Shown: in pieces, positions 1-7,704 of the stretch
Layout of the letters: each line of letters opens with the position of its first letter
Numbering within the stretch: position 1 is the first letter of the stretch
From: Acidobacteriota bacterium
Lineage (GTDB): Bacteria > Acidobacteriota > UBA890
NCBI GenBank assembly: GCA_030609765.1
Contig: JAUWTE010000066.1
Span: 1-10,527, forward strand
DNA: 10,527 bases
Direction of reading: 5' to 3'
Program-made: the position numbers and the translations under genes
The notes under the pieces: generated by a model
The model's input: the letters and a program-made list of their open reading frames with translations, nothing else
Told to the model about the DNA's origin: nothing
Databases searched by the model: none

Positions 1-1127
1 AGCTCGATGATCTCGATGAGGCAATCTCGCAATACGAGGAGCTCATGAAGATCCAGGGCCGTCGAGCCTTCCCGGCGACGCCGTTGCAGCTTGCTGACGC
101 GTATGGCAGGCGAGGCGACCTCGAGCGCGGCTATGGCGTCCTGCGTGAGTTCGCCGATGCGAATCCCGACAATGCTGCCGCGCACTTGAACCTGGCGAAC
201 TACCTGATCTGGGCCGGCCGCACCGATGAAGCACGTGGGGAGCTCGAGGTCGCGGAGTCGCTGCAGCCGGGCAGTGGCCAAGCTCAGCTTCTACGCCTCA
301 ACATCGATCTCATTGACGAGAGCTGGTCGTCGGCGACGAGCCGGGCGGAGGATCTCGTGACCTCCGCGAGCTCACCGGCCCTGAAGTTCCAAGGCGTGGC
401 TCTCCAGGCGGTGATCGAGCTCTTTCAGGGGCAATCGAGAGAAGCTCTGGATCTTACCGAGCAAGGTACTGACATCATCCCCGAAGGAATCTCCTTTGCG
501 GCCCAAATGCCCCTATTCGCGGCCAGCATCTACTATGACCTAGGAGACTTTGATCACGCGCTCGAATATGCACAGATCGCGGTCGAGATGATCGGCAGCG
601 ACAAGGATGCCACCGAGGCCTTGGGGCTCGTTGCCCTGTCGCAGGCGGCTATGGGAGATGAGGATGCTGCCGAGGCGACCATTGAGCAGCTGATGGCCAT
701 GACCGAGGAGATGCCGCAGAGAAGGGTCCGCAGGGGAGAGCAGATCTTCCGGGGCCGCCACGCGCTGGCGATTGGAGACTATGAGCTCGCCAGCGAAGAG
801 CTCGAGAAAGCCGTGCAGATGATGCCGCCGCGCCCCAGCATGGAGGGCAACCCGCACCTCCGCGTCTGGTACTCGCTGGGCCTTGCCCAGTTCGAGGATG
901 GCGAGGAGGAGAAGGCCGTCGAGTGGTTCCAGAGAGCAGTGGATTCGCGCCCGCACATTTTCGATCCCGTCGCCTACGTGCGCAGTTTCTACTACCTCGG
1001 GCAGATTCACGAGGATCTGGGAGACGACGAGCAGGCGCGCCACTTCTACCAGCGCTTCTTGGACTTCTGGGAAGACGGCGATATGGACCGCGACAAGGTC
1101 GAAGAGGCCCGGGATTTCCTCGAATAG
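1..1127 (+). CDS. TPR-repeat protein, C-terminal part (5' truncated)
   Basis: The reading frame is open from the left edge (first full codon at base 3) and ends at TAG 1125-1127, so the gene starts outside the window; the ATG at 45 is probably internal. The visible 374 residues are made of helical repeats with TPR spacing, for example LGLAQFEDGEEEKAVEWFQRAV and the last repeat YLGQIHEDLGDDEQARHFYQ. The protein is acidic, and no signal peptide or membrane segment lies in the visible part. The C-terminal run YQRFLDFWEDGDMDRDKVEEAR resembles the ends of bacterial Ser/Thr kinase-TPR and TolB-like/TPR fusion proteins, so a kinase, DNA-binding or cyclase domain may sit upstream; that is an inference. 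TPRs mediate protein-protein contacts, and the partner is unknown. It converges on the MFS gene with a 62-base gap in which no terminator hairpin was seen. Confidence 0.85.
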   Translation, partial: LDDLDEAISQYEELMKIQGRRAFPATPLQLADAYGRRGDLERGYGVLREFADANPDNAAAHLNLANYLIWAGRTDEARGELEVAESLQPGSGQAQLLRLNIDLIDESWSSATSRAEDLVTSASSPALKFQGVALQAVIELFQGQSREALDLTEQGTDIIPEGISFAAQMPLFAASIYYDLGDFDHALEYAQIAVEMIGSDKDATEALGLVALSQAAMGDEDAAEATIEQLMAMTEEMPQRRVRRGEQIFRGRHALAIGDYELASEELEKAVQMMPPRPSMEGNPHLRVWYSLGLAQFEDGEEEKAVEWFQRAVDSRPHIFDPVAYVRSFYYLGQIHEDLGDDEQARHFYQRFLDFWEDGDMDRDKVEEARDFLE

Positions 1128-1189
1128 TCGCCCAGATCCGGTTCCGAGTCACTCTGGCAATGCCTGCCCTCGAGGCGCGATCTCTGCGT

Positions 1190-2407
1190 CTAACGGTTCC
1201 CGGAAGCCATCTTCGTCGCCTCGGGCAGCGCTCGCAGTCGCAGCATGCTCCAGATGCCGCCGGCCGGACCGATGGCCAAGAAGGCGAAGGCCCATTCCCA
1301 CCCGACACGGGCTACCAGCGGCGGGACGAGCCAGATGGTCAGCATGGTCAACAAGAAGCCGAGACTGGCCTGGACGGTCAATGCCGTGCCGACATGTGAG
1401 GGGTCTGCAAGCTCGCTCACGGCACTGCTGAACTGAGCGCTGTCGGAAATCACGAAGAACCCCCACACGAAGCACAGGGCAGTGAGCAGCGCAGGGTGGC
1501 CGAAGAACAACCCGGCCACCAGGCAACATACTCCCGAGATTGCCATGCTCGCACTGGTGATCAAGGTCCGTCCCCACTTGTCAGCCCACACGCCCCCAAC
1601 CACGCAGCCGACCCCGCCGACAGCCACGGCACCGAAGCCGGCGAGACGGGCCCATGTCTCGCTCCAGCCTGCCTGCTGGTAGGCGGCCAGCAGGAACAGC
1701 GGCATCCATGCCCACATCGCGTACAGCTCCCACATATGGCCGAGATAGCCGAGGTTGGCTAGCCGCGACGGTTTCTCGCCCAGAGTCCGAGCGGCGTACC
1801 GCCAGTTGAAGCTCTTGGCCGGGGGGAGCAGTGGGCCAGGGGACACGAAAAGCCCTGCGACCAGGGCACCCAGCAGCGCCGATCCCGATGCGCTCAGCAG
1901 AATCGGCTGCCAGGGGGGCAATCCACCCTCGCCGCCGAAAAAGGGCAGAGCGTTGAACAGGTGCGGAGAAGCGGACCCGATGGTCAGGGCCCCGACCAAC
2001 ATGCCGATACCGAGACCACGGTCCTCCTTTGTCCAGGTCGCGATCAGCTTCATGCCTGGCGGGTAGACCCCGGCAAGGAACACGCCCGTGAGGAAGCGGA
2101 GCGCCATGGCCGGCCCTGGGGAGTCGGCGAACAGAGCGATGGCGGCATTGGATGCGGCTCCGGCGGCGGCACTGAAGGCCAGGAGCTTCTCGGCCGGCAC
2201 CCGATCGGCAAGGTTGTAGATGGCGCTGGCGAGGGCACCAACCACAAAGCCTAGCTGCACAGTCATCGTTAGCCAGGACTGCTGATTCCCGGTGAGGTGC
2301 CACTCCTCGGTGAGCTGTGGCACCACGGCCGAGGCAGAAAACCACAGAGCCTTGGCGAAGAAGATCGAAAGAGTCAGCAGCCACAAGTTGCGCCATTTTT
2401 CACTCAT
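1190..2407 (-). CDS. Major facilitator superfamily transporter
   Basis: The product is a 405-residue inner-membrane transporter with about 12 hydrophobic segments, a usual MFS length. I chose the ATG at 2405-2407 (protein MSEKWRNLWLLTLS) because AGGA lies 9 bases upstream. A longer frame reaching 2551 adds 48 non-hydrophobic residues unlike an MFS N-terminus. TM1 carries LWFSASAVVPQL. The loop after TM2 has DRVPAEKL (about 68-75), a degenerate motif A. The matching loop in the second half has GVWADKWGRT (272-281), a good motif A. FLTGVFLAGVYPPGMKL (105-121) matches the TM4-TM5 region of NarK/nitrate-nitrite or sugar-phosphate-like MFS proteins. The substrate cannot be read from sequence. It is divergent from the cytochrome c gene and convergent with the TPR gene, so it is probably transcribed alone. 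Confidence 0.9.
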   Translation of the reverse strand: MSEKWRNLWLLTLSIFFAKALWFSASAVVPQLTEEWHLTGNQQSWLTMTVQLGFVVGALASAIYNLADRVPAEKLLAFSAAAGAASNAAIALFADSPGPAMALRFLTGVFLAGVYPPGMKLIATWTKEDRGLGIGMLVGALTIGSASPHLFNALPFFGGEGGLPPWQPILLSASGSALLGALVAGLFVSPGPLLPPAKSFNWRYAARTLGEKPSRLANLGYLGHMWELYAMWAWMPLFLLAAYQQAGWSETWARLAGFGAVAVGGVGCVVGGVWADKWGRTLITSASMAISGVCCLVAGLFFGHPALLTALCFVWGFFVISDSAQFSSAVSELADPSHVGTALTVQASLGFLLTMLTIWLVPPLVARVGWEWAFAFLAIGPAGGIWSMLRLRALPEATKMASGNR

Positions 2408-2495
2408 GGCGCCCGATCCTATCCGCATGGGACCCGGGCTGCACTCCAAACCGCCCGAAAGTCGCGCCAAATGCCTCATAGCCGACCTCGCCCCG

Positions 2496-2524
2496 TTGAT
2501 TTTGCGACCCCGATGTCTTAATTT
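2496..2524 (+). promoter_or_regulatory. Weak sigma-70-like promoter candidate for the cytochrome c gene
   Basis: TTGATT (2496-2501) is followed after exactly 17 bases by TAATTT (2519-2524), in the 187-base gap between the divergent MFS and cytochrome genes and about 70 bases before the cytochrome start. The -35 matches TTGACA at 4 of 6 positions and the -10 matches TATAAT at only 3. The patch is AT-richer than its surroundings. Another possible -10, TATAGA near 2531, has no -35 at the right distance. No clear promoter for the MFS gene was seen in the same gap. Confidence 0.25.
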
Positions 2525-2580
2525 GGTCAGTATAGAAATGAGGAGAAACACTGAGCTCTGGGGTCCGAGGTAACTTCAGC

Positions 2581-2585
2581 GGAGG
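2581..2585 (+). promoter_or_regulatory. Shine-Dalgarno GGAGG that sets the cytochrome c start
   Basis: GGAGG ends directly against an ATG at 2586, which leaves no spacer, but lies 9 bases before the in-frame ATG at 2595. The second ATG is therefore the likely start and gives an n-region of MKKIRTT, as expected for a lipoprotein signal. Confidence 0.7.
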
Positions 2586-2594
2586 ATGCCCATC

Positions 2595-3008
2595 ATGAAG
2601 AAAATCAGAACCACTGTCGCTACACTCGGAGTCATCGCTGTCCTCGCGATCGTCGCCGCCTCCTGTGCGCAGGAGCAGGAGGAGCCTGCAATCGTCACCA
2701 CGGGTGATTTCTTCCTCCCCGTGGGTGATGTGGCCGCTGGCCGTCAGGCCTTCGTGGACCTGGAGTGTTACTCGTGTCACGCAGTACCGGGTGATCTCGA
2801 GATGCCGCCACCGGAGACTGGACCGCAAAGTCCCACGTGCGGGGGTGCCCTGGCCAGCAAGTCGCGGGAGTTTATCGCTGATTCGATCATTTCCCCCGCG
2901 CACATCATCCCGCCCCCGGAGACGGAATCGCCGATGGCGAATTTCAGGGCGGAGATGTCCGTGCAGCAGCTAATCGACCTGGTCGCCTTCTGCGGTTCTG
3001 GGCAGTAG
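2595..3008 (+). CDS. Small lipoprotein c-type cytochrome
   Basis: The 137-residue product starts with a lipoprotein signal peptide: MKKIR, then hydrophobic TLGVIAVLAIVAAS, then Cys24 in an acceptable lipobox (AASC). The mature protein should be anchored by lipid on the periplasmic side. One haem-binding motif CYSCH is present (Cys58, Cys61, His62). Met114 in ESPMANF is the likely sixth iron ligand, and MSVQQLIDLVAFC near the end is the usual class I cytochrome c C-terminal helix. The role would be electron transfer; the donor and acceptor are unknown because no oxidase, reductase or dehydrogenase lies beside it. Cys82 (PTCGG) and Cys133 (AFCGSGQ) are extra cysteines that could form a disulphide. 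The start at 2595 is preferred over 2586 on the basis of Shine-Dalgarno spacing. It probably forms its own transcript. Confidence 0.9.
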   Translation: MKKIRTTVATLGVIAVLAIVAASCAQEQEEPAIVTTGDFFLPVGDVAAGRQAFVDLECYSCHAVPGDLEMPPPETGPQSPTCGGALASKSREFIADSIISPAHIIPPPETESPMANFRAEMSVQQLIDLVAFCGSGQ

Positions 3009-3278
3009 CTGGCTCGCAGCGAGAGGGCTGAAGGACAGATCCTGGTGGGCGTTACCCGTTTGCGCACACCCTGTTCGTCTCTGCACGCCCCCCGGGCCAC
3101 GCTGCGACGCTCGAGCAGGACCCTGCCGACCCAAGCGAGCCACAACAGCGAGAGATGAAGGGTGGGTTGGCGAATCCGCCATCTCCTGAGAGACTAGCCG
3201 CAATCTGTTCCATACCCACGTGGTCAATGGGCCGGGGCAACCCGATCCTGTTGCCGCTAGCCAGAAGGTCGGACTTCC
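3009..3278. other. Intergenic gap between cytochrome c and metalloprotease genes
   Basis: I see no credible gene in these 270 bases. Two small inverted repeats are present. One is GCAGG/CCTGC (3115-3126) inside a possible outer pair GCTCG/CGAGC (3109-3113 with 3136-3140). The other is GGCAAC/GTTGCC with an 8-base loop (3236-3255), 23 bases before the metalloprotease start. Neither is followed by a T-run, so no intrinsic terminator is called. The metalloprotease has only a weak GAAGG about 10 bases before its ATG. Confidence 0.5.
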
Positions 3279-5921
3279 ATGTCGAGCATCCAGCCAGCCG
3301 ATTCCCCCTCTGTTCGTCGAGTCGTCGGTCATCGCACTCTGACGCTTCTGATTGTCGTCGCCTTTGCCGGGTTGCCTTTGCTGACGGCCGGGTCGTCGCT
3401 TGTCGGCCAAGTCGACTCAGCCGTCTTCGCCGTCGGCCTGCAGCGACCGGACCGGGTCGAGGCAACGGGCGAGGTGACCACGATTGAGGACAAGACCGTT
3501 GACATGGAGAAAATCGACGGCTTCTTCCCTCTCTACTGGGATGCTGCGACCGGCAAGCTGTGGATGGAAATTTCCCGCTTCGACACCGAGGTCCTGCACA
3601 TCGGCGGCCTCGCCGCCGGGCTCGGCTCAAATGATATCGGCCTCGACCGAGGCCAGCTCGGTGGGTCGCGGATCGTCCGCTTCGACCGCGTTGGCCCCAA
3701 GGTGCTGATGGTGCAACCCAACTACAGGTTCCGGTCCAGCTCCTCTGACGCTGTCGAGGTGCGCGCCGTGACGGACGCCTTCGCTGCGTCGGCCCTGTGG
3801 GGGTTCACTGTTGCGGCCGAAACCGATGGCCGGGTGCTCGTGGATCTCACCGAATTCCTGCTGCGCGACACCCATAACGTTGCAGCGCGGCTGCGCCCCG
3901 GGACCTATCGAGTCGACACGAGCCGTAGCGCCGTCTACCGGCCCATGGTCATGGGCTTTCCGAAGAACACCGAGATGGAGGCCACCGTCACCTTCACGCG
4001 CGCGCCCGGCTCCGGAGGTGGTGGATTCGGGGGCGGCTTTGGAGGCCAGGGAGGCGGCTTCGAAGGCGTCGGCAATGTCGCGGCGTCGGCGGAGGCGGTG
4101 ACGCTGCGACTGCATCAGTCCTTCGTGGAGCTCCCCGACGACAACTACGAGCCTCGCCTCTATGACCCACGCTCCGGTTACGGCGCTCTCACCTACCGTG
4201 ACTACTCGGTGCCTCTGGGTGAGCCGCTGGAGAAGCGCTACATCGTTCGCCACCGGCTCGAGAAGGTCGATCCAGGTGCCGAGATCAGCGACCCGGTCGA
4301 GCCCATCATCTACTACCTCGACCCCGGTGCCCCGGAGCCGATCCGCTCGGCACTGCTGGAAGGGGCGCGGTGGTGGAACCAGGCCTTCGAGGCCGCCGGC
4401 TACCGCAACGCCTTCCGCGTAGAGTTGCTTCCCGAAGACGCCAGCCCTCTGGATGTTCGCTACAACGTCATCAACTGGGTACATCGATCGACGCGCGGCT
4501 GGAGCTATGGAGGCTCGGTAACCGATCCGCGCACGGGCGAGATCATCAAGGGTCACGTCACACTGGGTTCACTTCGCGTTCGTCAGGACTACATGATCGC
4601 CGAGGGATTGCTGTCACCTTACGAAGAGGGGACAGAGACGCCACCGGAGCTGGCTGAGTGGGCGCTGGCACGAATCCGTCAGCTCTCGGCGCACGAGGTC
4701 GGGCATACCATCGGCCTCGGGCACAACTACTACGACAGCACCAAGGGGCGCATCTCGGTGATGGACTACCCCCACCCTCTCGTCACACTCCGAGGGGACG
4801 GCACCTTCGACTACTCGGAGGTCTATGACGTCGGCATTGGCGAGTGGGACCAGGTCACCATCGCCTACGGCTACCAGGACTTTCCAGCCGGCACCGACGT
4901 CCAGGCCACGCTGACCGCCCTTCTCGATGAGGCGTGGGAGGTCGACGTTCTCTACTTGTCGAACCAGGACATGAGCGCGAACCCGCGCGTCGATCAGTGG
5001 TCGAATGGGACCGATGCGGCCGCAGAGTTGTCCCGCATGATGCAGGTGCGACGGGTCGCACTGGATCGCTTCGGCGAGCGATCAATCAAGCTCGGTCGAC
5101 CCATGGCGACCATGGAGGAGGTGCTGGTACCGCTCTATCTCCACCATCGCTTTCAGGTCGAGGCGGCTGCGTCCGCGCTCGGTGGTATCTACTACATCTA
5201 CTCGTTGCGTGGGGACGGAAGAGAACCGGTAAGTCCAGTGCCGGCAGATGAGCAGTGGGCCGCGTTCGAAGCGCTCATGGAGACTCTGGCCCCTGCGGAA
5301 CTGGCGATCCCCGACGATCTTCTGGCGATTCTGCCACCGAGGCCCTCCGGATTCGGGCAGCACCGTGAGCTCTTTCCTCGCTACACGGGCTCGATGTTCG
5401 ATGCGATTACCCCGGCTACCGTCGCCGCGGGGCACACGGTGTCGAACATCCTCGTTCCAACCCGTGCCGCGCGCATGGTGGAGCAGAATGCCATCGACTC
5501 GTCACTGCCTAGCTTCGACGAAGTGCTCGCTCGTCTCGTGCACGAGGTTTTTACTGTGGAGCCGGCGAGCACCTACGAAGCCGAGATCAGCCGAGCTGTG
5601 GAGAGGGTGCTGGTGGACCGCATGATGATTCTGGCAGCATCCGCACCGATGCCTCAGGTACGGGCAACCACGAGCTACTATCTCGAGCGGATCGCGACGC
5701 GGCTCGCCGGCGAGGTCGAATCGGCGCCGGCGGGTGACGCTGCCCACTATGCACTCCTGGCCCGCGACATCGGGCGCTTCCTGAATCGCCCGGCGGACGC
5801 CTTCACCCAGCCGGCTGACCAGGCGGTTCCTCCGGGCGCCCCGATCGGTCAGCCTGCTATGGACTGGCTGCGAATCCTGCAGCCGGAGTGCTCGCACTTC
5901 TATCAGGAGTGGCAGCAGTAA
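3279..5921 (+). CDS. Exported zinc metalloprotease, Met-zincin (DUF5118/DUF5117/DUF4953) family
   Basis: The 880-residue protein begins with a signal peptide (RRVVGHR, then hydrophobic residues about 20-42), so it acts in the periplasm, on the surface or outside the cell. The N-terminal third (about 70-285) matches the DUF5118/DUF5117 pattern: KIDGFFPLYWD, RFDRVGPKVLMVQ, then DLTEFLLRD. The catalytic part has YNVINW (395-400), DPRTGEI (416-422), and the zinc site HEVGHTIGLGH (His472, Glu473, His476, His482), followed by a Met-turn SVMDYPHP with Met495. All metzincin key residues are present, so an active peptidase is expected; its substrate is unknown. A glycine/phenylalanine-rich stretch (244-265, GGGGFGGGFGG type) interrupts the N-terminal domain. 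The length is typical of the family. The ATG at 3279 is the only start that keeps the signal peptide, although its Shine-Dalgarno is weak. It converges on the yihY-like gene, 38 bases away. Confidence 0.93.
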   Translation: MSSIQPADSPSVRRVVGHRTLTLLIVVAFAGLPLLTAGSSLVGQVDSAVFAVGLQRPDRVEATGEVTTIEDKTVDMEKIDGFFPLYWDAATGKLWMEISRFDTEVLHIGGLAAGLGSNDIGLDRGQLGGSRIVRFDRVGPKVLMVQPNYRFRSSSSDAVEVRAVTDAFAASALWGFTVAAETDGRVLVDLTEFLLRDTHNVAARLRPGTYRVDTSRSAVYRPMVMGFPKNTEMEATVTFTRAPGSGGGGFGGGFGGQGGGFEGVGNVAASAEAVTLRLHQSFVELPDDNYEPRLYDPRSGYGALTYRDYSVPLGEPLEKRYIVRHRLEKVDPGAEISDPVEPIIYYLDPGAPEPIRSALLEGARWWNQAFEAAGYRNAFRVELLPEDASPLDVRYNVINWVHRSTRGWSYGGSVTDPRTGEIIKGHVTLGSLRVRQDYMIAEGLLSPYEEGTETPPELAEWALARIRQLSAHEVGHTIGLGHNYYDSTKGRISVMDYPHPLVTLRGDGTFDYSEVYDVGIGEWDQVTIAYGYQDFPAGTDVQATLTALLDEAWEVDVLYLSNQDMSANPRVDQWSNGTDAAAELSRMMQVRRVALDRFGERSIKLGRPMATMEEVLVPLYLHHRFQVEAAASALGGIYYIYSLRGDGREPVSPVPADEQWAAFEALMETLAPAELAIPDDLLAILPPRPSGFGQHRELFPRYTGSMFDAITPATVAAGHTVSNILVPTRAARMVEQNAIDSSLPSFDEVLARLVHEVFTVEPASTYEAEISRAVERVLVDRMMILAASAPMPQVRATTSYYLERIATRLAGEVESAPAGDAAHYALLARDIGRFLNRPADAFTQPADQAVPPGAPIGQPAMDWLRILQPECSHFYQEWQQ

Positions 5922-5953
5922 CTAGGCGGGACGACGGTAGCCCGGATTTCAGT

Positions 5954-5985
5954 CGGTGCTCAGCGATTGTTGCCGCTGAGCACCG
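5954..5985. terminator. Perfect 12-bp inverted repeat between convergent genes, possible bidirectional 3'-end structure
   Basis: CGGTGCTCAGCG (5954-5965) and its exact complement CGCTGAGCACCG (5974-5985) are separated by 8 bases. It lies 32 bases after the metalloprotease stop and contains the last codons and TGA stop (5960-5962) of the minus-strand membrane protein gene. The stem is strong and symmetric, so it would form in transcripts from both sides. No T-run follows on either strand, so it is not a textbook Rho-independent terminator. It may be a 3'-end stabilising hairpin or may assist another termination route. Confidence 0.45.
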
Positions 5986-6958
5986 CCGCGACTTCCATGC
6001 TGTAAAGCAGCACGACTGCTGCATAGTAGATCCACAGCATGAAAATCACTGCGGCGGCCGCCGATCCCGAGAACGTCAAGGCACGGGAAACGTATCCCAG
6101 GTAGATGGCGAACATGTACTTCGCCATCTCCCAGCCCAGAGCGCCGACCACGGCGGCCGGAAGAAGTGCTCGCCAGGACAAAATTCTCGCGGTGAGCACC
6201 TGCAGGATGATCATGAACACCACCACCGTAAACAAGAACGATCCCAGGACGGGCACGGTGGGAATCGACTCGAAGAACTCGATGACGGCGCGCGCCCTCT
6301 CGGGCGCAGCGGACCTCAATATGGTGACGATGTTCTTGGCTGCGAAGGCCAGAATCAGGAGTGTCGTCGAAACCAGAAACAGCAAGAAAGGCTTGGCCGT
6401 TTCCCACAATGTGCTCAGAGCGATGCGGCGCCAACTGCGCTGGACACGCGGCTGCCGGAAGATCTGCCCGACGGCGATCTGAATCGAGATGAATACAAAG
6501 CTAGCGACCCAGAGCGTTACGGCCAGCGACGCGATTCCGATTGTGCCGCTATGAGCGATAACGGTTCCCGCCAGCGCAGTCACCTGAGGGCCAAGCTCGG
6601 GAACGAAAGTGCTGAAGCGCTCCATCGCCGCCTCGACCCCCTCCTCAGACGAGCCCAGCAGATATCCCAGCGCCGATGCCAGAAGGCTGAGGAACGGTAC
6701 CACCGAGAGGAGCGCGAAGTACGAAATCGCGGCGGCGTGATTGAAGCAACCGTCGCCACCGAACTTGCTGGCAGCCTCCAGAAGTGCGCGGGGCACTGGT
6801 CTCCACGTCGCGGCCAACCTGGTCCAGCCGGGCCCGCTCAGCGTTTCTACCAGCTTGCCCCCTTCAAGCTTGCCAGGATCCCTTCGCCGATTGTCGTCGG
6901 CGGATTTGCTGGAGGCTTGCTCCGGCTCCGGAGCTGATTCTCGAGTGGTCTCTTGCAT
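5960..6958 (-). CDS. YihY/BrkB-family (UPF0761) inner-membrane protein
   Basis: The 332-residue protein has a charged, probably cytoplasmic N-terminal tail of about 50 residues followed by six hydrophobic segments (about 76-100, 138-162, 188-207, 236-257, 264-284, 300-326). The family signatures are clear: HAAAISYFALLSVVPFL (74-90) and a C-terminal part with WEMAKYMFAIYLG (276-288) and IFMLWIYYAAVVLLYSMEV (305-323). These proteins were once called ribonuclease BN or virulence factor BrkB; E. coli YihY is the nearest well-known name, and their biochemical role remains unclear. The ATG at 6956-6958 lacks a clear Shine-Dalgarno, but the next internal Met (residue 112) would remove TM1. It lies 88 bases downstream of the small HExxH gene on the same strand and could share its transcript. 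The stop codon is inside the 12-bp inverted repeat. Confidence 0.92.
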   Translation of the reverse strand: MQETTRESAPEPEQASSKSADDNRRRDPGKLEGGKLVETLSGPGWTRLAATWRPVPRALLEAASKFGGDGCFNHAAAISYFALLSVVPFLSLLASALGYLLGSSEEGVEAAMERFSTFVPELGPQVTALAGTVIAHSGTIGIASLAVTLWVASFVFISIQIAVGQIFRQPRVQRSWRRIALSTLWETAKPFLLFLVSTTLLILAFAAKNIVTILRSAAPERARAVIEFFESIPTVPVLGSFLFTVVVFMIILQVLTARILSWRALLPAAVVGALGWEMAKYMFAIYLGYVSRALTFSGSAAAAVIFMLWIYYAAVVLLYSMEVAAVLSGNNR

Positions 6959-6983
6959 GGTCAGGTGATCGGGGGTCAGCCAA

Positions 6984-6996
6984 GACCCGCAGGGTC
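6984..6996 (-). repeat. Small hairpin just upstream of the YihY-family gene
   Basis: GACCC and GGGTC pair across three bases in the 88-base gap, 25 bases before the start codon. GGGTCAG occurs twice here (6973-6979 and 6992-6998, period 19), so the hairpin is partly made by a short direct repeat. A further pair CGCCGG/CCGGCG lies closer to the upstream gene. The role is unknown; the hairpin could be an mRNA processing or weak attenuation element. Confidence 0.2.
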
Positions 6997-7046
6997 AGAC
7001 GGCGCCGCAGTCTATCACGCCGGCCGCGCACCGCTCCGGCGCGATC

Positions 7047-7682
7047 TCAGGGACTCAGCGCGCCGAAGCCCTGTCGAAAGGCGTCCGCACAACGACCATC
7101 GAGACGAGCTTGCTCCTCGATCAATGTGCGCCGGCTCTGGCGGCCGCGCATGATGCCGGCCTCGGCATGGATATGCGCCGGCGCGATCGCATGCACTACC
7201 TCATGGACGATTACTCGGCCCAGGGCCTGGGCGATTTCCAGGTCTCTCCCGATCAGGGGCCTTCCGTCGTCTTTGTCTCGGAGACCCAGAGTTCGTGCGA
7301 TGCTGCGCGGGAAGATGTAAACGGTATCCCAGTGAGGAACGAGGACTACCCCCAACGTCTTCTCCTTGAGACTCCATGCGGCGGGGTTGGAAACGGACAG
7401 AATGATCTTGATCTCCACCGGTGCGCTTCCCGTTATCGAGGGGTTTGCCACGCGGTCGAGCCAGTTCACGTCGACGCCGATGTCCTCGAAGATGGTCGCG
7501 ACCTCGCTGATCATCGTTGCCTGAGCCGCCGGAGAAAGTCCGATGCCATCGAACAGTGAGAGGTCGAGAGCCAGCCGATCCGGCACAACCGGCACGCCAC
7601 TCGTCGAGAGGGGCACAAGAAGCAAGATCGCCGCGATTGCGGCGCAACGATAGGGCAACGTTCTCATCCTGGCGGCTCTCAT
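7047..7682 (-). CDS. Small secreted HExxH protein, putative metzincin-like peptidase
   Basis: The 211-residue product has a signal peptide (MRAARMRTLPYR, then CAAIAAILLLVPLSTSG), so it is exported. Near the end is HEVVHAIAPAHIHAEAGIM: His160, Glu161 and His164 form HExxH, and a third ligand could be His170 (metzincin spacing, with the usual Gly replaced by Ala167) or His172. Met178 in GIM may act as the Met-turn. The layout (VATIFEDIGVDVNWL at 61-75, then a strand-rich part, then HExxH...H(S/A)xxGIM) recalls small uncharacterised secreted proteins that I know from Acidobacteriota, typically HExGHLLLG...HSxxGIM; that link is from memory and untested. The substrate is unknown. The start could be ATG 7682 or the in-frame ATG 7667, and neither has a well-placed Shine-Dalgarno. 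The leader holds a strong GGGAGG 23 bases upstream inside a predicted RNA fold. Confidence 0.8.
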   Translation of the reverse strand: MRAARMRTLPYRCAAIAAILLLVPLSTSGVPVVPDRLALDLSLFDGIGLSPAAQATMISEVATIFEDIGVDVNWLDRVANPSITGSAPVEIKIILSVSNPAAWSLKEKTLGVVLVPHWDTVYIFPRSIARTLGLRDKDDGRPLIGRDLEIAQALGRVIVHEVVHAIAPAHIHAEAGIMRGRQSRRTLIEEQARLDGRCADAFRQGFGALSP

Positions 7683-7704
7683 TCTTCGGGTGATGACAGT
7701 ACTT

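Noticed and set aside
649..1308. Minus-strand open frame of 219 codons opposite the left TPR gene
   Set aside because: Arg/Ser/Pro-rich shadow that overlaps both the TPR and MFS genes; no supporting motif.
1758..1769. 12-base match GCTAGCCGCGAC also found at 7769-7780
   Set aside because: One copy is in coding sequence, the other in a gap; no flanking similarity extends the match, so chance in GC-rich DNA is the simplest view.
1581..2396. Minus-strand open frame of 271 codons overlapping the MFS gene in another frame
   Set aside because: Same-strand shadow of the MFS frame; its Arg/Gly/Pro-rich translation has no membrane segments and no known motif.
3052..3630. Minus-strand open frame covering the gap before the metalloprotease
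   Set aside because: It overlaps the signal peptide and N-terminus of the real gene, is very Arg-rich, and shows no domain or start signal.
3627..4556. Minus-strand open frame of 309 codons inside the metalloprotease gene
   Set aside because: It is antisense to a well-conserved catalytic protein, with no recognisable domain and no ribosome binding site.
5888..6937. Long plus-strand open frame (349 codons) opposite the YihY-family gene
   Set aside because: It lies almost entirely antisense to a clearly recognised membrane protein, is rich in Arg, Gln, His, Asp and Gly without domain character, and starts within the metalloprotease gene. It is a by-product of high GC codon use.
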